DNA from: Streptomyces gelaticus
GTDB taxonomy: Bacteria > Actinomycetota > Actinomycetes > Streptomycetales > Streptomycetaceae
Assembly: GCF_014649535.1 (NCBI RefSeq)
Contig: NZ_BMTF01000001.1
Coordinates: forward strand, 117,872 to 181,871
Direction of reading: 5' to 3'
DNA: 64,000 nucleotides
Shown: positions 54,793 to 62,218 of the stretch, one piece after another
How positions within the stretch are numbered: the first letter of the stretch is position 1
Layout: every line of letters begins with the position of its first letter
Notes under the pieces: model-generated
Databases searched by the model: none
Told to the model about the DNA's origin: nothing
The model's input: the letters and a program-made list of their open reading frames with translations, nothing else
Program-made: the position numbers and the translations under genes

Positions 54793-57700
54793 GACGCCAC
54801 GCCCTCGGTGAGTTCGGCCAGGTCGACGAGGAGTTCGGACACGGTCACCGCGTCCATCCCGGCGAACCGGAGCGCATGGTCACGACGAGTCCAGTGGTCA
54901 TCGGGCTGATCGTCGAGCCAGACCGTCTCCAGAACCTGCTCGGGGAACATGTCGACCACACCGACCGCGATGCCGGGGTCCAGTGCGATCACGAGGTAGC
55001 AGCCGTCGCTCAGCCGCTTGGAGATCCAGCGCTCCACCCCGGCGTCCTGGGGGATGCCGCGCTGCCATCCGCGCCGCTCCAGCCCGAGCACCTTCCCGAT
55101 CGGCACCTTGAGGCCCTCGAACCGGGTGAGCCGGTACTCCCCGGCCTCCTCCTCGGACAGCGTGAGCACGGTGCGTCCGAGCTGCGGGAACGGCTGCAGG
55201 ATCTCGTAGTCGGCGAACACCTCGGACCAGGCGTTCAGTCCGTCACCGAGGTGCAGCGGGTGCGCGAGCCGCACGGTCGCGTCGTCGGGCAGGGCGAAGA
55301 CATCGTCCTCGACGTCGGCGAACGTACGGTCCTCCGCGACCCGGAACGCGGTGCGCGCCGTACCGTCCGTCTCGCTCAGCCACACCAGCCGGCGCACCAG
55401 GTGCCACATCAGCGGGTGGCCGACGAACAGCTCCTGGAACTCCTGGGCCGTCCAGGACCGTCCGGTCACCATCGCGGCCTCCAGACGCCTCACCTGGTCC
55501 GAGGCGACCGTACGGACGTCCTTCTTGAGCATCATGAACCGCTTGCGTTCCGCAGGAGCGAGCTCCGCGTCGTCCCGGGCGCCCGGCTTCGGGAGGTCCT
55601 TGCGGCGCTTGCCGTCACCGTCCAGCACGTAGGGCCGCAGCTGCTCGTCGAAGCCGACCGTGAACGAACGGGTGCCGTAGTCGACGACGGTCGAGCCGTT
55701 CGCGTCCAGGCCGAAGTCCGGAACCAGACGGTCGGAGAGCTGCTCCCCGGTCAGCCCCAGCCCCGCGGCGACCTCGGCGATCTTCTCCTGGGCCCGTACC
55801 TTGAGCGCCTTGAACTTCACCCGCTGCGAGATGCCGTGCAGATGCAGAAGCGCCACGTCGCTGCCGATGGACGCCAGCACGTCGAGCCCTTCCACGGCCC
55901 GGTGGTGCGCGCCCTCACCGGGCCAGGAACGCAGGACCGGCGTGAGCCGGCGCACCGTCTCGTCGTCACCCAGCAGCCCCAGGGCGTGCAGGGCCCACGA
56001 CTCCTTCGCGGGCATGTTCGCCAGGCGCCACTGCTCGAACAGGGCCCAGGCGAACTCGGCGAGCGAGTCGGCCGTGGCCGTTTCGGTCAGCGAGGCGATT
56101 CCCGGATACACCTCGCCGGGCTTCGAGAGCGCCAGCATCGTCAGGGCATGGCGCGCCGACGCCACCGGCAGCGCGCCGCCGGACCGGACCAGGATCTGCG
56201 GCAGCACCGAGGGCTCCGTCCAGCCCGGCAGTTCCGGCATCCTGGCCGGCAATGCCCGCTCCAGCGGGTCCGCGGCCAGCAGCCCGTCCACCGCGGCCGC
56301 CGCCTCCGCGCCGTACGCACGGGCGGCCTCGCGCACCACCGCGTCGCCGTGCACCGTGGCGATCAGCGTCAGAGCCTGCTCGGCGGAGCGCCGTGCGATG
56401 CCCGCCTTGCCCACGGCGTCCGGCACCAGCAGCGGGGCGGCCGCGACGCCGTGCCGGGTGAACCAGGAACGGGCTGTCGTCGCGGTGGACTTCAGCCGGA
56501 CCGCCCAGTTGGCCATGTACCGGGCGACCTCCACATCGACGAATGGGAGGAGCAGCGGGGCGAGCGAGCTCGGCTGCCGGGGCACGGCACGCAACAGCAG
56601 CGGCAGTGCGGCCAGGCCGAAACGTGCGGCGATCGGCCTGAGCGTGTCCTCGCCGTCCCACAGATCGGTCGGATCCCAGGTCGCGAGCAGTGGGGCGACC
56701 ACTTCCTCGTCGGCGTGGACGAACACCCATGCCGGTCGCAGACCTTCCGCGGCCGGGCTGTGGCGCAGGACGTCGAGGTGCTCGTTCAGATCGCCCTTGT
56801 TGCGCTCGGTGGTGTACCAGGAGGAGGTGGCCGCCCAGGCGGCCTGTTCCCCCGGCAGCCACTCCAGGGCGGGTTCGGACACCGCGGTCAGGCCCGTCAC
56901 CGCCTTGGTCCGGACGGTGGTGCGGGGCCGGGACCACGGCGGGGCCGTCAGCACGGCAGGCAGGGCGTCCACCGGGGCGTCGGCGATCAGGTCCGCCGGA
57001 TTGAGCAGCGGTTCGACAATCTCCACGACCTCGGGACCGAGATCGCCGAGCGCCAGCGACACCACCTCCCGGTGGGCGCCGACATGGCTCCCCAGCAGCT
57101 GCAGCGACCGGGACGCGGCGGCCGAACCGCCGCCCGCCTCGGCGGCCAGCAGGCGCACCGCACGTACCGGATAGCGGCGCATGGCTTCCAGGAGCGAGGG
57201 GCGGACATGCTTGGAGTCCGCGTGCGCCAGCAGGCCCAGAAAGGCCTCGTCGGTGGGCAGCTCCGCCAGGGCGTCGGCGGCTTGCTTCACGCCGTCCGAG
57301 TAGTAGTGGTTGCCGTCGAGCGTGGCGGCCAGCGGCTGAGAGACGGCAGATCCGATGCCCTCGGCCACCGTGGCGATGGTCGCGACACCGAGGGTGAAGT
57401 CCGGGCGGTAGGGGAGCAGTTCCAGCTGGTGGGCCGAGTACAGCGAGCCGAACACCATGGCGCGCAGCGTGCGGTTCTGCTTCGCGCCCACCGCGGGATC
57501 CGCGCAGAGCTCGTCCACCCAGTGGGTCTCGCTCGGCACCAGGTAGGAGACGATGATCTTGCGCAAGGTGTCGGTGCGGCACTCGGCCAGCGCCTCGACC
57601 GCCGCCCGGTAGGTCTCTTCGTCGGCCGCTGCGAGCAGCGCACGGACCCGGTCGATCGGGGCCCGGTGCTGCCGGGCCCAGTGCGCGTGGCGGGGGCCGG

Positions 57701-58409
57701 GGAGAGCCATCAGCCGGGCTGCGCCCCGCTTGAGTCCGCTCTGCCGCCAGTAGGCCTCGACCGAGAACACCTCGGTCGCGGTCCGTGCGGCGAACGGCAG
57801 GCCGTAGCGCTCGGACCAGAAGTCCGCCCACCCCGGGCCACCGGCGATCGCGGCCAGCGCGGCCGCGCCGGCCGGTGAGGGCTCTCCGCCGAGGTGGGCC
57901 CGCAGCGACGCGGCCACCGAGGCGTCCGAGTCCGGCGAGTCCACGAATTCCCGGATCCAGGCGGCGTCCTCCACGAGCCTGGCCTCGATCGCGTCGAACG
58001 CCTCCCGCCGGATCCTGGCCGGCCCGCGGTGCACTCCGCCGCGCCGGGGATGGAGCACTCGCTTCCAGCTGGCGGGCAGGGTGAAGGTGTCCTCGTCCGG
58101 GAGAACGACGGTGCCGACGGCGGTGTCCCCCTCCGGGACCCCACCGGGGGCGGTTGCGGCCGTCGTGGCGTCCGGAGTGGGAACGGCGGGGGCCGAGGCC
58201 GACGCCGCGACCTCGCGGTACCCCTTCTTCTCCTTCTCCGCGATCGTCCTGACGACCTGTGCCGCCGCTGCCTCGGCCGACGCGTACTCCTTGGTCTGGG
58301 TGCGTCCGTCGCTTCCGCACCGCCCGTAGCGCACCGTCACCACGGCGCCTTCGGCCTCGGTCTCCCAGAACTTCGACGCACTGCCCTCGACATATTCCCA
58401 GCGGCGCAC
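54789..58409 (-). CDS. WGR-DUF4132 giant protein, first gene of the MoxR-vWA operon
   Basis: This 1206-residue protein has a WGR domain at the N-terminus (1 to about 70; YGRCGSDGRTQTKEY is the characteristic block). A linker and a long alpha-solenoid region with DUF4132 at the C-terminal end follow. WGR domains occur in PARPs and related proteins and bind nucleic acid, suggesting recognition of damaged or foreign DNA or RNA. E. coli YehI (once called MolR) has the same architecture. It starts with GTG at 58409 after GGGGCGGAG, and no gene precedes it in the operon. Confidence 0.88.
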   Translation of the reverse strand: MRRWEYVEGSASKFWETEAEGAVVTVRYGRCGSDGRTQTKEYASAEAAAAQVVRTIAEKEKKGYREVAASASAPAVPTPDATTAATAPGGVPEGDTAVGTVVLPDEDTFTLPASWKRVLHPRRGGVHRGPARIRREAFDAIEARLVEDAAWIREFVDSPDSDASVAASLRAHLGGEPSPAGAAALAAIAGGPGWADFWSERYGLPFAARTATEVFSVEAYWRQSGLKRGAARLMALPGPRHAHWARQHRAPIDRVRALLAAADEETYRAAVEALAECRTDTLRKIIVSYLVPSETHWVDELCADPAVGAKQNRTLRAMVFGSLYSAHQLELLPYRPDFTLGVATIATVAEGIGSAVSQPLAATLDGNHYYSDGVKQAADALAELPTDEAFLGLLAHADSKHVRPSLLEAMRRYPVRAVRLLAAEAGGGSAAASRSLQLLGSHVGAHREVVSLALGDLGPEVVEIVEPLLNPADLIADAPVDALPAVLTAPPWSRPRTTVRTKAVTGLTAVSEPALEWLPGEQAAWAATSSWYTTERNKGDLNEHLDVLRHSPAAEGLRPAWVFVHADEEVVAPLLATWDPTDLWDGEDTLRPIAARFGLAALPLLLRAVPRQPSSLAPLLLPFVDVEVARYMANWAVRLKSTATTARSWFTRHGVAAAPLLVPDAVGKAGIARRSAEQALTLIATVHGDAVVREAARAYGAEAAAAVDGLLAADPLERALPARMPELPGWTEPSVLPQILVRSGGALPVASARHALTMLALSKPGEVYPGIASLTETATADSLAEFAWALFEQWRLANMPAKESWALHALGLLGDDETVRRLTPVLRSWPGEGAHHRAVEGLDVLASIGSDVALLHLHGISQRVKFKALKVRAQEKIAEVAAGLGLTGEQLSDRLVPDFGLDANGSTVVDYGTRSFTVGFDEQLRPYVLDGDGKRRKDLPKPGARDDAELAPAERKRFMMLKKDVRTVASDQVRRLEAAMVTGRSWTAQEFQELFVGHPLMWHLVRRLVWLSETDGTARTAFRVAEDRTFADVEDDVFALPDDATVRLAHPLHLGDGLNAWSEVFADYEILQPFPQLGRTVLTLSEEEAGEYRLTRFEGLKVPIGKVLGLERRGWQRGIPQDAGVERWISKRLSDGCYLVIALDPGIAVGVVDMFPEQVLETVWLDDQPDDHWTRRDHALRFAGMDAVTVSELLVDLAELTEGVAS

Positions 58410-58530
58410 GGCTCCGCCCCTTCCCGCCCGCAGCCCGCTCCGCCGCGGACTTCTCGATCAGTGGTGCCACAGTAGAACGGGCCACTGACAACGCTGCGTG
58501 ACCGGGATGTCCGGTGGATGAATCAGCAGG

Positions 58531-58974
58531 TCAGGGGGCGGAGACGGCACGCTCGCCGCCGGACGGCGCCCACGACGGTGCCACGCCTGTCACCTGGCAC
58601 ACCATCAGGAAGAGCGGGATGGGCGGGGTGTACGGCGTCCGGTTGTCCGGCTGGTGGATCAGCCGGGGCCGCACCGCGGGGACGAACGCCCCCTTCGCGT
58701 AGGTGACCTGCGGGGGCCAGTCCAGATCGAGGTCGGAGCCGGCGGGCACGATCCACCACCAGCGGTCGGCGTCCGCGAAGACGCAGCCGGTGCGCGGCAG
58801 GTGCGACATCAGCCGGAAGCCGTACCGGGCCGGTACTCCCACCGCGTCGCAACCCAGGCTCGCCGACAGCGCGGGCGGCATCGGCAGACGCACGGTGCCC
58901 GCCGCACCGACGGCCGGCCGGGGCTCACGGGTGCGTCGTGCGCCGAGCAGATGGGACATCGCGTTCTTCAGCAT
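58531..58974 (-). CDS. Small protein downstream of the RsbW-like kinase
   Basis: I do not recognise the family. This 147-residue, soluble, Pro-rich protein has a GVPARYGFRLMSHLPRTGCVFADADRWWWIVPAGSD core near 49-84. Similar genes occur next to ATP-binding regulators in Streptomyces. The ATG overlaps the end of the upstream ATP-binding gene by 7 bases and has GGAG in front of it, so it is translationally coupled. Confidence 0.6.
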   Translation of the reverse strand: MLKNAMSHLLGARRTREPRPAVGAAGTVRLPMPPALSASLGCDAVGVPARYGFRLMSHLPRTGCVFADADRWWWIVPAGSDLDLDWPPQVTYAKGAFVPAVRPRLIHQPDNRTPYTPPIPLFLMVCQVTGVAPSWAPSGGERAVSAP

Positions 58975-59426
58975 GAGCGCTCCGGGCCGTGCGGCAGTTC
59001 CGCCCAGACGATGCGGCCCGTGCCGTTGCCCGCGTCGCGGGAACCCCAGGAGCTGCACATCGCGTCGACGAGCAGCAGGCCGCGTCCGTGCTCGTCGTCG
59101 GCGGTCCGGCGCAGCTGCGGCCCGCCGGACTGGTGTCCTTGGTCCTGCACGGCTATGCGCAGCCGTCTGTCGAGGCGGCGCAGCTCGCACACGACACGAG
59201 AGCTCATGGTGTGCACCACCGCGTTGGTGACCAGTTCCGAAACGATCAGGAGCGCCGAGTCATGGGCGTCCGCGTCCAGCCGCCACTTGTCGAGCCGCGC
59301 CCGCGTCAGCCTGCGTGCACCGGCCACCGACTCGGGGTGCGCAGGCAGGGCGAAGCAGTACCGGAGCGCCTCCGTCCCGGGACTGAGATCCATGAGCCGG
59401 GGGATGAGCGCACTGCCAGGTGCCAC
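58968..59426 (-). CDS. RsbW-like ATP-binding protein (HATPase_c_2)
   Basis: This 152-residue anti-sigma-kinase-like protein has the N-box LIVSELVTNAVVHT near 60-73 and the G-box VQDQGHQSGG and DEHGRGLLLVDAMCSSWG near 112-129 of the GHKL fold. Streptomyces has many such orphan proteins next to XRE/DUF397 pairs, as in the abaA and whiJ regions. The start is GTG at 59426 with GAGGAA upstream. It is divergent from the XRE gene over a region with a perfect palindrome. Confidence 0.88.
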   Translation of the reverse strand: MAPGSALIPRLMDLSPGTEALRYCFALPAHPESVAGARRLTRARLDKWRLDADAHDSALLIVSELVTNAVVHTMSSRVVCELRRLDRRLRIAVQDQGHQSGGPQLRRTADDEHGRGLLLVDAMCSSWGSRDAGNGTGRIVWAELPHGPERSC

Positions 59427-59549
59427 AACCGATTCCTCACAGTGGGGGCTGCGTCACGCTCCGCGTTCCCATGCGAATGAGGGCGGGCGAGACATCGTGA
59501 ACTGGTTCACTCAACAACTCTCCCCCTGTCGTGAACACTTGGCAAGGGG

Positions 59550-59570
59550 CACTCTGAAATTTTCAGAGTG
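59550..59570. promoter_or_regulatory. Perfect 21-nt palindrome, candidate XRE operator
   Basis: CACTCTGAAA (59550-59559) and TTTCAGAGTG (59561-59570) are exact reverse complements around one T. It lies 64-84 nt before the XRE start and between it and the divergent ATP-binding gene. Its AT-rich centre stands out locally. A binding site for the XRE protein is the simplest reading. Confidence 0.7.
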
Positions 59571-59633
59571 GCTGTGTTCTGGTCGGCCCGTGCATGGCAC
59601 ACTGCTCGCAAACAGCGCATGGGGAGGTCTGAA

Positions 59634-60494
59634 GTGAGCGAACCGCGGTCCGCCCCGACCGTGGGTCAGGTCGTTCTCGGCAAGCGCCTGCAGGATCTGC
59701 GGGAGCGCGTCGGCCTGAGCCGTGACCAGGCTGCCAAGGTGCTGCGGGTCGCACCTGCGACGATACGCAGGATGGAGACCGCGGAGGTCGCTCTCAAGAT
59801 CCCCTACGTGCAGATGCTGCTGAAGGCGTACGGGGTCTCGGACGACGAGACCGAGGCCTTCGTGGAACTCGCCGAGGAGGCCAACAAACCCGGCTGGTGG
59901 CAGCGGTTCCACGACGTGCTGCCCGACTGGTTCAGCATGTACGTCAGCCTGGAGGGTGCCGCGAGCCTCCTGCGCATGTACGAGCCGCACTTCGTCCCCG
60001 GACTGCTGCAGACCGAGGACTACGCGCGTTCGGTGATGCGCACCGGAGCGGTGGGCCAGACCAGACCCGAGGACATCGAGCGCCATGTGGCGCTGCGGAT
60101 GCAGCGCCAGTCCCTGCTCACCAGACCGGACGCCCCGAGGCTGTGGGTGGTGATGGACGAGACGGTGCTGCGCCGCCCCGTCGGCAGCGTCGAGGCCATG
60201 CGGGCGCAGATCGACCGGCTGCTCGAAGCGACCGAGATGCCGCATGTGACGCTCCAGATCGCGGAATTCTCCACGGGACACCACCCGGGTACCTACGGCC
60301 CGTTCGTCCTCTTCCGCTTCGGCGTCCCCGAACTCCCCGACATGGTCTACAGCGAGTACCTGACCGGAGCCGTCTACTTCGACGCGCGCCCCGAGGTGGC
60401 CTCCTACCTCGAAGTCATGGACCGCATGGCGGCTCAGGCCGCAACTGCACAACGCACGAAGGAAATCCTCCGGGACTTCCGCAAGGAGCTGTGA
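59634..60494 (+). CDS. XRE-type regulator with DUF5753 domain (WhiJ/AbaA-like)
   Basis: This 286-residue DNA-binding protein has a Cro/CI helix-turn-helix at about 18-75 (LQDLRERVGLSRDQAAKVLRVAPATIRRMETAEV). The DUF5753 domain (about 100-280) has the family block YEPHFVPGLLQTEDYARSVM near 117-136. The GTG start follows GGGGAGG. The stop shares one base with the DUF397 start. Such pairs control differentiation and antibiotic production in several Streptomyces; the targets of this copy are unknown. Confidence 0.9.
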   Translation: MSEPRSAPTVGQVVLGKRLQDLRERVGLSRDQAAKVLRVAPATIRRMETAEVALKIPYVQMLLKAYGVSDDETEAFVELAEEANKPGWWQRFHDVLPDWFSMYVSLEGAASLLRMYEPHFVPGLLQTEDYARSVMRTGAVGQTRPEDIERHVALRMQRQSLLTRPDAPRLWVVMDETVLRRPVGSVEAMRAQIDRLLEATEMPHVTLQIAEFSTGHHPGTYGPFVLFRFGVPELPDMVYSEYLTGAVYFDARPEVASYLEVMDRMAAQAATAQRTKEILRDFRKEL

Positions 60495-60730
60495 TGGATC
60501 CCATATACAACGGCATGCCGGCCGCCGAACTCGGCTCCGAGGGCTGGCACAAGCCGTGGAGCGGTGGGAACGGAGGAAATTGCGTCGAAGCGATGAAGCT
60601 GTCCGACGGCAGGATCGCCGTACGCCAGTCCGCCGATCCCGACGGCCCCGCCCTGATCTACACCCCCCGTGAGATCGCGGCGTTCATCCAGGGGGCCAAG
60701 TCGGGTCAGGCGGACTTCCTGCTCACCTGA
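60494..60730 (+). CDS. DUF397 protein
   Basis: This 78-residue DUF397 protein has the family blocks WHKPWSGGNGGNCVEAM near 18-34 and VRQSADPDGPALIYTPREIAAFIQGAKSGQADFL near 43-76. DUF397 proteins are the small partners of XRE/DUF5753 regulators and can antagonise them. One-base overlap (TGATG) with the regulator fixes the start. Confidence 0.92.
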   Translation: MDPIYNGMPAAELGSEGWHKPWSGGNGGNCVEAMKLSDGRIAVRQSADPDGPALIYTPREIAAFIQGAKSGQADFLLT

Positions 60731-60838
60731 GTCCGCGGCCCGACCGGGCCGGTCCGCCGGCCCGGATCCGTGGTGCCGGAGCCGACCCGGCCCCACACTC
60801 TTGTTTGTTCGCCGACCTATGGACCCATGGAGCGCGCT

Positions 60839-61648
60839 ATGACCGGGCACGAATCCCCAGGCATCGATATCGACACCACCAAGCCTCATCCCGCCCGGAT
60901 GTACGACTGGTTCCTCGGTGGCAAGGACAACTACCCGGTCGACGAAGAGATGGCCCGCCAACTGCTCGCCGTCGACGCGCGGGGGCGGGACATGGCCCGG
61001 GTCAACCGTGCCTTCATGCACCGGGCCACCCGATGGCTGGCCGAGAACGGCATCCGCCAGTTCCTCGACATCGGCACGGGCATACCGACCGAGCCGAATC
61101 TCCATCAGATCGCCCAGCGGACCGCCCCGGACGCGCGCATCGTCTACTGCGACAACGACCCCATCGTCCTCGCACACGCGGCGGCCCTGCTGCGCTCCAC
61201 CCCGCAGGGCGCCACCGAGTACGTCCAGGCCGACGCCCGAAAGCCCGAGGCCATCCTCGAAGCGGCCGGCCGGGTTCTCGACTTCGGCAGGCCGATCGCC
61301 CTGTCGATGCTCGCCCTGCTGCACTTCCTGGACGACGAGGACGGCGCAGCCGAACTCGTCGGCCGCCTCGTCGAGCGGCTGCCCTCCGGCAGCTACCTGG
61401 TGCTCTCGCACACCACGGGGGACTTCGACCCCGAGGGCGCGGCGCAGGCGTCCGCCATGTACCGCGCACGGGGGATGACGCTGCGCCTGCGCTCCCACGC
61501 CGAGATCACCACCTTCTTCGACGGTCTGGAACTCGTCGAGCCCGGGGTCTCGCTGTCCGCGGACTGGCACCCGGAGCTCGGTGAGGTCATCGAGGTCCCC
61601 GGCGACGAGCCGATCCCGGGCTACGCGGGCGTGGCCCGCAAGGTCTGA
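60839..61648 (+). CDS. DUF574-type SAM-dependent methyltransferase (second copy)
   Basis: This 269-residue Methyltransf_19 protein has the family block MYDWFLGGKDNYPVDEEMA near 21-39, the SAM loop FLDIGTGIPT near 72-81 and YCDNDPIVLAHA near 98-109. It is related to but clearly different from the copy at 21607-22431. I chose the ATG at 60839 because GGAG lies 6 nt upstream; an ATG 12 nt earlier lacks a site. It lies 108 bases beyond the DUF397 gene and may be read with it. Confidence 0.85.
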   Translation: MTGHESPGIDIDTTKPHPARMYDWFLGGKDNYPVDEEMARQLLAVDARGRDMARVNRAFMHRATRWLAENGIRQFLDIGTGIPTEPNLHQIAQRTAPDARIVYCDNDPIVLAHAAALLRSTPQGATEYVQADARKPEAILEAAGRVLDFGRPIALSMLALLHFLDDEDGAAELVGRLVERLPSGSYLVLSHTTGDFDPEGAAQASAMYRARGMTLRLRSHAEITTFFDGLELVEPGVSLSADWHPELGEVIEVPGDEPIPGYAGVARKV

Positions 61649-61734
61649 CCGGGCACCGCCGCCACCGGCGGCCGGCCGGTCGGCCACGGACCCCGGCTTC
61701 CAGAACCGGCAGCACCACGGGTCACAATGGACGC

Positions 61735-62181
61735 ATGTCACGACGCACCACACGACCGGCCCGGCCCGCCGCCGGAGTACGGACCCCCGCCGTCACGGGG
61801 GAATCGCCGTGCCCCTGCGGCCTCCCCGCCGGCTACGCACAGTGCTGCGGCCGCCTGCACGCCGGGACCGTCGCCGCGTCGAGCTGCGAGTCGCTGATGC
61901 GCTCCCGGTACGCCGCCTTCGTCGTCCGGGACGAGGCGTATCTGCTGCGCACCTGGCACCCCGACACCCGGCCGCCCGCCGTCGACTTCGACCCCGCGAT
62001 GCGCTGGGTGCGCCTGGAGGTGCTGGAGACGACCGAGGGCAGCCCGTTCCACACCGCGGGCACGGTCACGTTCCGTGCGCACTACACGGACAACGGGCGG
62101 CCGGGCTCGCTGCACGAGAAGAGCCGCTTCGTCCGTCACGAGGGCGCCTGGGTGTACGCGACCGCCGTCTTCGTCGACTGA
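61735..62181 (+). CDS. YchJ/UPF0225-family protein with SEC-C-like zinc motif
   Basis: This 148-residue protein has an N-terminal Cys cluster, CPCGLPAGYAQCCGRLH near 26-42, characteristic of YchJ/SEC-C-like metal binding. An NTF2-like domain follows with LMRSRYAAFVVRDEAYLLRTWHPDTRP near 54-80 and EKSRFVRHEGAWVYATA near 128-144. The family is widespread and its role unknown. The ATG is preceded by only a weak ribosome binding site. Confidence 0.88.
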   Translation: MSRRTTRPARPAAGVRTPAVTGESPCPCGLPAGYAQCCGRLHAGTVAASSCESLMRSRYAAFVVRDEAYLLRTWHPDTRPPAVDFDPAMRWVRLEVLETTEGSPFHTAGTVTFRAHYTDNGRPGSLHEKSRFVRHEGAWVYATAVFVD

Positions 62182-62186
62182 CGCGG

Positions 62187-62214
62187 CCGACCGACGCGTG
62201 GGTCCGGCGGTCGG
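62187..62214. terminator. Hairpin between convergent genes
   Basis: CCGACCG (62187-62193) and CGGTCGG (62208-62214) form a 7-bp stem in the 37-base gap between the YchJ-like and exporter stops. Confidence 0.4.
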
Positions 62215-62218
62215 ACAC

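Noticed and set aside
54741..57878. 1045-codon plus-strand open frame
   Set aside because: It is fully antisense to the WGR-DUF4132 gene. Its translation is a low-complexity Arg/Gly/Gln/His mix without family blocks, as expected from the codon bias of the true gene.
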